Shown piece after piece: positions 46,861 through 58,200 of a DNA stretch of 64,000 bases. The notes below the pieces were generated by a model. The model was not told the DNA's origin. It saw only the letters and a program-made list of their open reading frames with translations, and did not search any database. Position numbers and translations under genes: made by a program. The stretch lies in NCBI GenBank assembly GCA_947685225.1, contig CANTUV010000012.1:2480001-2544000 (forward strand), read 5' to 3'. The stretch is from Garcia nutans. Its lineage: Eukaryota; Streptophyta; Magnoliopsida; Malpighiales; Euphorbiaceae. Positions within the stretch are counted from its first letter, which is position 1. Each line of letters begins with the position of its first letter.

Positions 46861-48214
46861 TTATGGTTTAATTCTCTATTTAGGTATGAATGAAGTTTTT
46901 TTTATTAGTTAACAATGATTTTAAGGTTGGATTGAAGAAATGGTTAAGTTTGAGTAAAAATTGGTGAAGATGGAGAATTTAGGGTTATGAGAGAATTGAA
47001 TTTTTGGAATCATGTGAATTAATTGTGCAATTTGATTCTAAATGAGTTGTTTTGATGCATAAACAAGTATTTTAAAGTCAAAAGATAGATTTGGTTGAGT
47101 TTGGATAGAGTTTGAAAATGGAAATGGTGATTTAGGGTTTTGGAAAAGAAAATTTTCAAAGATGGTGAATTGTTTGATTTTATTGTTTAAAGCATGTTTT
47201 TTTGATGATATTAATGATGGAAATAAAATTGAAATGATAATTGGATTGAGTTGGAATGAAAAACCTTCAATGGAGAAGGTTATGCTATTTTAGGATTTTG
47301 AACTAAAGGATATATATAATTAATGTGAATGGTTGAAACATGTTAAAATATGCTTTTAATGATATTAATAAATTAAATCACTAATTTAAATAGATTAATA
47401 TGTATTTGCTAAGTTAAATTGAGGTAAGGCTTAATTTTAAAAATTTTGTGGGAGTGATGTTTAATTATAGTTTAAATTTGAAAATGCTTTTAAATATGAT
47501 ATTAAATGATTGTTTATGATCACATTTGATATAAGCATTGAGAGATATTAATTTTGCCAACCCAAGTGTTGAAAGGTAACTTGGAAGAGAAGGTTGGAGG
47601 TTGTTTTTGAGTTTGCATTTGGGAGCTTCTAGAGGTAAATACAAACTTTGGATAAATTGGTTATGTTTGCATTATATTGGGCTTAACACATTTTGGATTA
47701 AAAAATGTGTTAAGCTACTTGATGCATTGATCATTCATGAACAATGTGCTATGATATATGTAATGTTATGTATGCATTATATACATTATGAAAAGTTATT
47801 GATAATGGCTAAATTGAGTAAAATGTGAAAATGATTCAAAGTATTTGGTAATATAATTTGTTATGTTTGCATTAAAGATATTGTGAAAAACCATTGTTAA
47901 TGGTTAAATTGTATAAAATATGATTTATATAAATTATGTAAAAATAATCTAAAATATTTGGGTAATGTGTTTTAATGTAGAACGTGATACATTGTGACGA
48001 TATGATGAAATGAAATGAATTGACATTGATATGAATAAAATAAATGAAAAAAATAAGGCAATGTACCTAATTAAAAATAAGAAAATAAGGCAATGTGCCT
48101 AATTATTTATGGAAAAATGCTAAAAAAAATTGATGATAAAAAATATGAAATAATTTTATGCCTAGTATGTTATTCAATTTCCAGAGTTTTATGTTTGGTG
48201 GTATACCTATGAGG

Positions 48215-48385
48215 TTATCCTCATTATTTGCCTTCAGGGCTAGCTTTTAAGCAACTACTTTGATTTGCTTTTGGGGCTAGACGCTTAGCGTCACTGTGAT
48301 ATAATTTGCCTTCGGAGCTAGCTTTTGAGCAATTACTATGATTTACCTTCGGAGCTAGACACGGAGCTAGACACATGGTGTCTAT
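48215..48385. repeat. Degenerate tandem motifs with GCCTTCGGAGCTAG
   Basis: Three to four imperfect copies of a roughly 50-bp unit with TTGCCTTCGGAGCTAGCTTT and TGAGCAATTACTATGATTT, alternating with GCTAGACRCTTAGYGTC variants, within the solo LTR. Confidence 0.65.
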
Positions 48386-48779
48386 TTGGACCAAAATAAT
48401 AATTTTGAAATTTGAATAGCATATTAGATCCTTTGGGTCTATGTTTGTGTTTGTTTTTATGTAAATTGTAAAATGATTGAAAAATATATTTAAAATTAAA
48501 TGATGTCACATGGTGACATGATATACATAAGCATTGTGCATTGGCATTTTATATAAGTTTTGTTATTATCAAAGTTTGTACCGCTAGAGTTTTGGCTTAG
48601 AGCGATTATAATTCATCGCACAGGTGACAGGGGTGATTCGGTAGAGCCAGAGAGTTCTTCTAGACCAGGTTAGATATAGATTTGAGTTAATTTTGAGCAT
48701 CGAGATCAGAGACACTGTCAGCATATATATATTTTATATTATCGTACATTTTAACATTATATATATTATATTATATTTT

Positions 48780-48804
48780 GATATATATATATATATATAT
48801 ATAT
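48780..48804. repeat. (TA)n microsatellite
   Basis: About 12 TA units inside the solo LTR. A similar run lies at about 51070-51104. Confidence 0.85.
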
Positions 48805-49319
48805 TGTAAATTATAAAGAATGGGTTAAAAAATTTTATAATGTGGGTTTTTATGCGTTTTGATAAATATATATAGGTATATGTATAAATATTTTAAGAAA
48901 CTTAGAGAAATTGAGGAGTATGGGTGAAATGTATGATTGGTTTTTATTTAGAGTGTTTTTCCTTTGCAGATTATGGTTTATTGTAATTTGGGAATGTCTA
49001 AATTACAGATAGAACTCTAACTAATTTTTTCAGAGATTTTTATAGAAAATACTTATTTTAGAACCTATGATTTTTAATAAATATTTTATTGGTTATTTAA
49101 AATTACATTTTTAAGTATTTAAGGTTTAAATTGAAAAAGTGAAAATTTTTATTAAACTAGGTCGTGACATTTTTATACTTTATATGTGTATTTTACATAT
49201 ACCAAGTACATATATTATACGTATATAGAATATAATAGTGTTACATTATAACATACTTTTTCCTTCCAATATATACATACATACATACATACATATATAT
49301 ATATATATAGATTTCTAGT

Positions 49320-51067
49320 TGTCTCCTCCTTCTATTTTGCTACTTTGGATACCACAGTGCCACTTTCACCAGAGTTGCCCTATCTGTAAAACAACATTAA
49401 AACAACAATGAAGCGAGGGGTGAACCTCAACTCATTGAGTATTCAGGCTTATTGCGTTTACTTTAATTTCCACTTTAAGTTATTAGTAGCTTATTACAGA
49501 TATTATAGATTAAATAAGTTCTTTGTACTTTAGGGTTGCTATTACAGATATTCTTTTAAAATTCCTAGCATATTTTAGAAATTTTCTCATAATTCCACAA
49601 AATACTTATATTTTCAGAGTACTTGTATAACTAATCAGAATTAACTTTTTATTTATTTAGCTTTATCTAGGCTTAAAATAAGCTATTTCTCAATTGTTTT
49701 CTTACTTGTAATTTGATTTCTATAGTAAATATTTTTGTATTCAAATTTTAGATTCTATTGTTCATCATTTTTTTTTATAGTTTTCTCTTTATGCTTACTG
49801 GATTTAAGGTAAATACGAATCAGATTAACATTTCTTTCCTAAGTGTTTCCTTTAGGAATTAAGAAATGTAGTTCAATGGTTCAAAAATAACATGGGTACT
49901 TTAGAAATAGTAATTCAGAAATAAGAAGAATAACTTAAACCATGGTATATAACAAAACATATCAGAAACAATATTATTTATATCAATGCATATTAAATAA
50001 ATCATTTTCAGTAAGGATTCATATGATAGAATAGAAAAGAGGGGTTAATGACCATAGTCAAGGACCATAACAGATAGGCCAAATGCTACAATAATTAGGA
50101 CAATAACTTCTCCTTTATGTGCATGTTAGAACACCAGTATACAATGTCTAGTGGTTTAACCCCCAGTAGGATTATGCTCTATCAATATGAATACCAAAAA
50201 AGTAAGCTAGGTTATTGAGTTAGTCTTATAAGACATTACCCAGAAGACTTATCACAATAGAACAGAATTTATTCAAAAACATAATAAGAATACATAACTT
50301 TAGTTATTCATTTTAATATTTTATTCCTCAGAATAAAATTCTTTACTTATTCAGAAACAAAATAAATATATCTTTATTTACTTTTGATGTTTGATTCCTC
50401 ATAATAAAATTCTCTGATTAATTAAAAGTTATTTCTGTATAGTCTTAACTGAATATATTACTTATTTCTTTGAATTATTTACTCGTAAAATATTATTCCG
50501 TAGGAAAATATATCTCCTTAGCTATACTAGTCTATAGATATTTTCTTTGTATATTTTATCTTATAGGGTTTCATATTCCAATATCATAACATATCTTTCT
50601 TAATTTTTTTTATTCTTAATTTAATACGTAATTCAATTAATTGTAGCTATAATATCACTTAACAATAAAAATCCAATAATCATATTATTTATTTTCTTTG
50701 TTATTCAAGCACTCTTTATTAACATTTCTTTACCACTAGCTAATCAATCTAGGTTAATTAACTATCAATTAATCATTCGTAAATAAATTACTTAGCAATT
50801 ATATCTAAATTATCAAGAGAAAATTTTATTTGTATTTTTAGATATTACTTTTATTTATCTAATTCTTTAGGTAATACATTAATTTATATTAATTATTATT
50901 TTTTAAATATTTCTAAACTATCATATATGTAGCTGTTTATATTTAATCCAATTAGGTCTTTTAAAATTCTTAATCTTAAAATATTCCTTACTTGGTAAAT
51001 TATGTGAAATTTAAAATTTTTTGTTGTTTCCAAATTTTTAACTTAAAGCTTTAATTTCAAAACATAC

Positions 51068-51103
<36 letters not shown>

Positions 51104-51330
51104 AAAAATATATATGTATTTGAATCATAGTTTTATAATCACAATTATCTTCGAATCTTTCCTTGAAATTCCTTTATAATAATAAAAACTTCATATAGTC
51201 AATCCATTAATTCAAATAATTAAGTTAGTATATATTCTTTCTAAAACTTGTAAAATTAAGGATATTTGGAGCACTCGCCTAAATTGAAGATTATCCATGA
51301 TTAAAGCTCTAGCTTTTTAGATCCCTTGCC
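49320..51330 (-). repeat. Ty3 LTR fragment related to the 30-42 kb element, reverse orientation
   Basis: The - strand of 50115-50165 reads GGGGGTTAAACCACTAGACA, matching GGGGGTTAAACCACTGGACT near 32694 in the Ty3 LTR. The segment AGCGAGGGGTGAACCTCAACTCATTGAGTATTC (49412-49444) is the reverse complement of the CACTGAGTTGATGGCTCACCCCTCGTC-type block near 32980. Order and orientation agree, so this is a diverged LTR of a related family. No internal domains follow. It contains a (TA)n run at about 51070-51104. Confidence 0.5.
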
Positions 51331-51399
51331 CTCTCTTGATTCTCAAAACTCATAGCTAAGTTGGATTTGTTTGGTGCATAGTTAGAAAACTAATTCATC

Positions 51400-51800
51400 T
51401 AATTGTATAATGATTTTTTTTCCAACTAATGGGTCTATATAGCCAAATTTGCCACATTAATAACAATTTGCATGAGAAAAATTTATTTTGATGACACTTA
51501 ACTTTCCAACTGTCATGTACTTGGTTTGCTTTTATTAATTTATCATTTCTAATGGCTTGCTTATCTCCTTGTTACGGTGGTGTGGTTGATAGATGACCAC
51601 TTTTCACTTGTGAATTATAAGAATCATAGATCTTGTTACAAATGGCTTAAGAGGTTTCATCAGACAACACCTTGAAACTATTAATTTATGCTTATTCATC
51701 CATTGCTATAGTGGTTACTTCTAAAGTAGACACCTATCACTGCACATGCCACCAAATGACGTGTTAAGTTATTTCTCTTCTTCTTCACGTTGACATAACT
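51400..51800 (-). pseudogene. Possible copia gag fragment
   Basis: The - strand gives short pieces separated by stops, including a zinc-knuckle-like ANCY-CGKFGYIDPL near 51470-51420 and a HKLIVSR-type segment near 51680. It resembles a decayed copia gag, but conservation is too low for certainty. Confidence 0.3.
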
Positions 51801-52346
51801 GGACTAAGTTAATTTTTTTTTCTTTCATTATTAACACAGTTTTTAGGTTATAAGAGCTTTTATAGCCACCATATTGCACGTCACTTATCATCATACTTTT
51901 AAGGTTACCAAATTTTATATCATGGTTGAACCATTTTAACATCATTCAACATTTGTAAAATTCACATTTTATATTGTAAGGTTGAGCCCGTAGATTTGAA
52001 AGTTAAATTTTATTTGATAAGCTATCATTAGTTATTTGTTGGATATTTAATATTCTTTAAGATTTGGTCTAATTCACCTCCATAATTCTTTAAGTACCAT
52101 AGTCTTAATTAATTTTTTTTACTATTTATTAATTGAATTGATGAAAATTAAAAATTTCAAGTTTTTCAATTATACCATAATTAAAATTTTATTTGGACTT
52201 ATATTTATAATACTACTATTTAAAATTTTATTTGGATGTATATTTATAATATTGCTTTCTTAACTCAAGAGTTTTTTTTTCTTTCTAAATACTACTATTT
52301 AAAATAATTTTTTAGGTCGAGATATTATCCTCAAAATTAAGCATAA
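51801..52346. other. Intergenic AT-rich DNA
   Basis: No gene or repeat recognised apart from a short direct repeat (TAAAATTTTATTTGGA, about 52181 and 52218). Confidence 0.45.
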
Positions 52347-53328
52347 CACTACGGCAAATTTCCTTTTAGCAACTCTAAAATAAGTTTTAGCGATGTAAAA
52401 TTTCGCCGCTAAAATATTTACTGATGCTTTCAAAATAGTTGTTAATATTATTGGTAGGTGTAAGGTCGGCGGAGTATAGGTGACAAAAAGCATATTTGAC
52501 AATAACTCATCATCAACCACTTAATAAAGTATCGGTAAATACAATAATGACAAAAGGTATAGGAAATAAATCATTGGCGATAATCATAAAATGTCATTAT
52601 ATCTATTGCTATTAATATTATACAACAGAAATATCGAGTCACTTTAAAATTATATATAAATATATAGTCGGCAAAATTATATACCTAGATATATAGTCGG
52701 TAGAAAATTATTGCACTGTCCATAATGGGTGTCGATAAATACAATAACGACAAAAGAGATAAGTAATAAATCATTAGCGATAATCATAAAATGCCGTTAT
52801 ATCTGTTGCTATTAATATTATACAATAGAAATATCGCGTCGCTTTAAAATTATATATAGACACATAGTCGGTAGAATTATATACCTAAGCATATAGTCGG
52901 TAGAAAATTATTGCACGGTCCATAATGGGTGTCGGTAAATACAATAATGACAAAAAGTATAGGTAATAAATAATTGGCGATAATCATAAAATGTCGTTAT
53001 ATTTGTTGCTATTAATATTATACAACAGAAATATCGCATCGCTTAAAAATTATATACGACACAGTCGGCAAAATTATATACCTAAACATATAGTCAGTAG
53101 AAAATTATTGCACGGTCCATAATGAGTGTCGGTAAATGCAATAACGACAAAAGGTATAGTTAATAAATCATTGGCGATAATCATAAAATGTCATTATATC
53201 TGCTGCTATTAATATTATACAACAGAAATATCACGTTGCTTTAAAATTATATACAGACACATAGTCGACAAAATTATATACCTAGACATATAGTCGGTAG
53301 AAAATTATTGCACGGTTCATAATGGGTG
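52347..53328 (+). mobile_element. CACTA-type transposon end with 200-bp tandem repeats
   Basis: The sequence CACTACGGCAAATTTCC at 52347 is a typical En/Spm (CACTA) terminus. Subterminal CG-containing motifs follow (TTAGCGATG, TTTCGCCGCTAAAA, GGTCGGCGGAG). From 52531 four tandem units of about 200 bp run to 53328. No right-hand TAGTG end with a matching 3-bp duplication was found and no transposase is present. Confidence 0.65.
52531..53328. repeat. Four tandem units of about 200 bp
   Basis: Units begin at 52531, 52731, 52931 and 53128 with (A/G)TCG(G/A)TAAAT(A/G)CAATAA(T/C)GAC. Each continues through TTGGCGATAATCATAAAATG, TTGCTATTAATATTATACAA, ATATCGCGTCGCTTTAAAAT, two CATATAGTCGGTAGAA-type motifs and TTGCACGGTCCATAATGGGTG. 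Copies differ by scattered substitutions, many at CG dinucleotides (CG to TG/CA), as expected for decay of methylated DNA. Confidence 0.9.
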
Positions 53329-53503
53329 AGAAGTTATCTAAGCAAGAATTGATTTTACACAAAAATATCAGTCAGAAAGCATCAATTGATCAGTTTATTA
53401 TATGATTGATGAAGCTATTGGTGAAGCAAGATTATCTGAGGAATTAATGGTTAAGAGAGTAGAAATTAATAGCATGATAGGGGTGACTCCATCCTTTGTT
53501 TCA

Positions 53504-53775
53504 TGGCACCGCCCCTCTACAGACAGTTTTAAACTAAATACAGACTCATCGCTTCATTGAGGAATGATCAGAGCTCACAGGAGGTTTAAAACGAGATGAG
53601 AATGGAATTTGGGTTGGAGGCTTTGTGGCTAACATGGGTAAGTGCTGAAATCTTCAAGCTGAGATATGGGCAGTTTTTAGCGGCCTGCAAATAGCACTTG
53701 AGATGGGAATTACCAACCTATGGGTGGAGAGTGAGAGTCTGGCAGCGGTAGTTATGATCAATAACTGCAGCTGCT
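53504..53775 (+). pseudogene. RNase H-like (RVT_3) fragment
   Basis: The + strand reads WHRPSTDSFKLNTDSSLH, then after a frame change DENGIWVGGFVANMGK and LQAEIWAVFSGLQIALEMG with ITNLWVESESLAAVVMINN. This is the RNase H-like domain common at the end of plant LINE-type polyproteins and in stand-alone copies: first Asp in NTDxS, Glu in the LQAEIWA helix, and Glu in VESESLA in place of the usual VESD Asp. Frameshifts and stops make it a pseudogene. It lies right after the CACTA repeats. Confidence 0.6.
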
Positions 53776-53779
53776 AGTG

Positions 53780-54560
53780 AGATAAACTCAAGTATCCAAT
53801 TCAAGATACCTGAAAAAAAATAATCTTAAAAAATTGAAGCTAAATGAGACTGCAATATCGGAATTCAAATAAAAGAAAGCAAAAAACAAGACAGAGAAAG
53901 ACAAGAACACAGATCTAAGCTATCATAAAAAATTTTAAAAAATAAATAAAAAATCATTGCTCTAATCAAAACATTTCTCTAAATAAGCCAAAATGCTGTT
54001 CATTTTCGTGTTGTCAAGGAACGACAGTAAAAAAAAAAAGACAAAATGAACAAAGAACTCAAAATCTTCAATCTATGCAAAAGCTCTAATAATCTTCAAA
54101 TCAGAGATTTGTTTGTAAAAAAAACACTAAGTTGAATGATAATGGAGATCAATGATTGAAGAGGGCTAATGAAAAAGAGCAGGCTACGAAGAAGAAAACT
54201 TTTGGGATGTTAATGGAAAGAGCTTGAAGTGAGCTGCAAATAAACAGAGATTGGACGTTAATTTGGGTGTAATTATTTTTTTATCCCAATGGGTGCCGAT
54301 ACCATAAAAAACGTCAACCTTAAATTAAAATTTTGAAAGGCCGATGCTTTTAAACTGTTGTGACCCAATGAGAAAGCGTAATTAATCAAATTTTCGAGGA
54401 TCAAAACAAGTGAGTGAAACCTTAATTCTGATTGGTTCAAAAAAAATCCTCTTTTCTTTTAATAATTATATTTTCTTGTTGATAAAAAAGATTATGGGAA
54501 CGGGGATTTTACTTTCAGTAGGATATGAAATTTATTCTGGAAAAGTAATAAAGCCAAAAT
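53780..54560. other. Intergenic DNA
   Basis: A-rich, no gene. Bases 54288-54360 include TGGGTGCCGATAC and GCCGATGCTTTTAAACTGTTG, reminiscent of subterminal motifs in the CACTA end at 52347 (GGGTGTCGGTAAA, ACTGATGCTTTCAAAATAGTTG), so the transposon may extend this far in rearranged form. Confidence 0.35.
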
Positions 54561-54565
54561 GATAA

Positions 54566-54729
54566 AAGTGTAGTATCTGTTCTTATCAGTTTAATATCTG
54601 ATACGTGGATCATTGGTTCGCATGATATTAAATTTATGTTTTTAGGGGAAGGATCATAGTAGCTTGCTACGGGAGTCCTTGAGCGTCGCCCATGCGTTGC
54701 ACTGCTGCACGGGCCGGGCGCACGCCACC
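54566..54729 (+). pseudogene. U2 snRNA pseudogene, 5' truncated
   Basis: On the + strand, AAGTGTAGTATCTGTTCTTA is followed by stem II, the Sm-site region (AAATTTATGTTTTTAGGGG, interrupted by a G) and the 3' stem-loops to GGCGCACGCCACC. The first ~29 nt (ACCTTTCTCGGCC part, which pairs with U6) are missing and there is no USE or TATA at the right spacing. An AGTCTAG near 54731 is a weakened 3' box. It is opposite in orientation to the other two U2-like loci. Confidence 0.88.
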
Positions 54730-54928
54730 AAGTCTAGATTCATGCAACGCATGGCTCTCCCAATCGGTGCCTGATTAGATTTTTTTATTTTACTAAAATA
54801 AAATCTAATTTCAGTAATTTTATAAGAATATATTAAAGTTTCTTAATCAGGTAAAAAACTAGAACTAGAAATAATTTTTTTAAAGAGTTTTATTTACTCC
54901 TACGTCCTACCTCTTCATGTTTAAGAAC

Positions 54929-55094
54929 TAATTTTGGTAACAATTGAGTACTTGCAATTAATTATATATTTTATAAATTTAAAATTAAACAATTGAGATC
55001 ATTCTACTTTAATTTTGGTAACAATTGAGTACTTGCAATTAATTATATATTTTATAAATTTAAAATTAATCAATTGAGATCATTCTACTTTAAT
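54929..55094. repeat. Tandem duplication, 81-bp unit, upstream of LTO1
   Basis: Two nearly identical copies of an 81-bp block (ATTTTGGTAACAATTGAGTA at 54931 and 55012; the few differences include TTAAAC against TTAATC). The near identity suggests a recent event. The block ends about 170 bp before the LTO1 start codon, so it may lie in the promoter. Confidence 0.9.
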
Positions 55095-55263
55095 TTCTTT
55101 TTTAGGAAATATTTTAATTTTTTGAATAAGATAAATATTGTAAGATTTTTTAAAAAATTCAAAATTTTTTTTAACAAAAACAATTAATTGCCAGCTTCGT
55201 CAGTGAAGATAGACATCGGCCACATGTTTCTCCGGTGAAGAAAATAAGAGACAGAAGGCAAAA

Positions 55264-58200
55264 ATGGCCAGCTTCGTCAACATCTCTTCTTCGCCGTTCC
55301 GGTCTCCAACCTCCACTCTTCCCCCTTCATCTCCTATTTTCGTTAAACCAATAACCCAATTCAAGGTTTTTTCTCTCTACGAACCCTTTAAATTTACTTC
55401 GTAGTTTATTGTTTTCTGCCATTTCAGTCATTATATTCCCGTTTTCTATTGTTTCTTGAAGAAGGGTTGGTGTTGGCGTTGTAGAGTGAAGTGCATGTCC
55501 TCAGGGCCCGGTCAAGAAGATGCTGAATCAGAACCCAAAGCGGCGGCGTATGTTTCCTCCCTTTGGAGCATTTCTACATACAAATGGTGTGCAGCTCTTG
55601 GAGGTGTAGGGTTTTTGGAAACTGCATACTTGACTTACCTCAAGCTCACCGATTCTGATGCATTTTGCCCCATTGGTGGCGGCAGCTGCGGCGATGTACT
55701 GAACAGTGATTACGCTGTCGTTTTTGGTACTTTTTCCTTCTAAGTTATATGATCCGTCTTCTATGACTTTGTTTTCCAATGGGTTCTTCCAATAATATCA
55801 GTTTTTAAAAATTTTCTTTCTACTGTGATATCCAATATGAATTACGTTGCAGATAATGTGTTTGAGAGAAGGTTTCAATGCTAGTCCTTTTGACATTTGC
55901 CAGGTGTTCCTCTTCCAGTTATTGGAATGGTCGCATATGGTTTAGTTGCAGCACTTGGGCTACAATTACCTCGAAAAAACTTACCTTTCGGAATTGGAGA
56001 GTCTAATGGTCGTTTTATTTTACTTGCGAGCACTACTTCCATGGCAGCTGCTAGTGGGTATTTTTTGTACATTCTTCGCACCACATTTTCTGGAGCATCT
56101 TGCTCATACTGCCTTGTATCAGCTTTCTTGTCATTCAGCTTGTTTTTCATCACTCTAATGGTATGGCTTTATTTTACATTTCTTGATAAAAATGCTGTAC
56201 AATGGGGTCGGGAAGACTGAAAATTTTTTCCCTTGTCTCACTCTAATAGGATTTTGGGTTGCAAGAAATCCAAAAAGTATTGGGTTGGCAGTTATGTGTA
56301 GCAAGTTTAGTGATTTTTGCTTTGAACACGGCATATGGTACTTCTCCACCAATCTCCTCGAGGTAACTAAAAGTTGTTTAATGATCGTGCCATTTTTGCA
56401 TCATTTTCATGAGCATGTTCCACAAGTGTTTTTTTTTTCATCTTCAATAACTCCAGCTGTGTATTTTCATTTCTTATAATTTTGTCTGTGTTATTTAGTC
56501 ATAGCTACTTGGTGGGAATTAGTTGTATTTTTCACTTGGCTGTTATGTACAGTTTCATTGATACCGTAAGATGCATGGTCTGCTTTTTCGTGTGATGGGG
56601 AATTTAAACTAACATTTTTTCTATTGTTTCCTATATAAACAGCCTGGCTGAAATTGACCTACCTTATTTTACGACTGAGATAACTACATCCTCAAGTCCT
56701 TTTGCTCTTTCTCTTGCAAGACATCTACACTCCATTGGAGCTAAAATGTATGGAGCTTTCTGGTGTTCTCATTGTTTAGAACAAAAACAGGTACTTTTAT
56801 CCTTCACAATCAATAAATATAAAGCTGGTCTTAGTAGTTGTTTAGGCCAAACTTTGGCATGTCACATGTATATAACATATTAACTCTTTCTAATTAAGCC
56901 ATGATAGAAATTCCCTAATTAGGTGCTGTAACATACTTAATATTTGATACTTCTTTTTTAAATATAACTTATAAAAAAGAGGCACACAGGTTGACAACTA
57001 GTTTTTTGTATGATAGTTGTTTTGAAATAAAATGGTGCTGGTTTAAAAATCAGGTTGGAATGTGAGCATGGTGGTCCGTTCTGTTAAGAAATAGTAAAAA
57101 TAAACAAACATAAGTCTGAGTCGTGTTAACAGCAACACTGTCCTTAAAAATTATTTGCAATGGATGCAAATATTCTTCAGGATAAAACAAAATTTTCCGG
57201 ATAAACCAGGAGCAGAACATCAAGAAAATATATTTAATAAATATTCCCAGCAGAGACAGAGAAGAGAAGCTAGAAGGAGAGCAGAGAATAGATGATTTTC
57301 TGGTGGTTTTTAGCTTCACACATGCACTAGTATTTATAGCAAAAAATATGAACGTTATTGTGAATGTTATGGAAAAGTAGGAGAGAAGAGTGCTACGAAG
57401 TTCACATTAACATTAGTGGGAAATCTGCTGAGAAAAAAAAAATAAGGAGTTGGTTGCTGAATAAAATTCTAACATGGGAAAAATTAATGTTTTCAGATAA
57501 GGGTTGAAAAATAAAAATAAAAGAAATAAAAAGAGGGGGGGAGAAGACCCATTGATTACCACACAAATTGAATTACGGGTGCATGATAAATATTATTACT
57601 TTTGAAGGAAAAATATGCTAAAAAAAATTCAGCAGTCTTAGTTTTAATAATAGAATAATGTTCAAGTAAGTCACTATTCAAAACCAAAAATCTAAGCATA
57701 ACCAATGAACATGCAACATAAGTTTTAGAGTATTTTTCTCTTTTTAGGATCAAGTAGCATTACCTTAGTTAGACACCCTCCACACTTTTAAATATTTTAT
57801 ATTAGGTGAATAACCATTCTACAACTCATAAGATGTCTTACCAAATTTTTTATATGATATCTTATTTTGTAAGTGACATGCAGATAATATAGTTTTCTCC
57901 CAAAGGTTTTCAATTGCGAGAGAAGTGACAAGCATATAGTTCATCATTTCTTTTAAAGTTCTATTTTTTCTTTCAATTACACTATTTGATTTAGGTGAAT
58001 ATGGAGCAGTTATTTCATGAATAATACCTTTTTCACAAAAATCATTAAACATAATATATTCACCACCTCTATCGGATCTAACCCTTTTAATCTTTTTATT
58101 TACTTGATTTTTTACTTCAGCGTTATATAACAAAACATATCAAAGACTTCATCTTTATTTCTAAGCAAATATACTTTAGTATATCTTGAAAAATGATCAA

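Larger units (their letters stand above)
44506..49169 (+). repeat. Ty3-type solo LTR (with internal foreign block)
   Basis: Starts TGTCACAACCCGATTTTGG and ends GGTCGTGACA at 49169; these short ends are inverted copies (TGTCACAACC against TGTCACGACC), as in many plant Ty3 LTRs. No gag-pol lies inside. The interior includes degenerate GCCTTCGGAGCTAGCTTTTG tandem motifs at 48215-48380, a feature of Ty3 LTRs. No 5-bp duplication was found (ATGCA on the left, TTTTT on the right). At 4.66 kb it is long, and 45490-46860 looks like a separate insertion. Confidence 0.6.

Noticed and set aside
53771..53779. TAGTG as the right end of the CACTA element
   Set aside because: The 3-bp flank (AGA) does not match the left flank (TAA), and no inverted CCGTAG-type sequence lies inside it.
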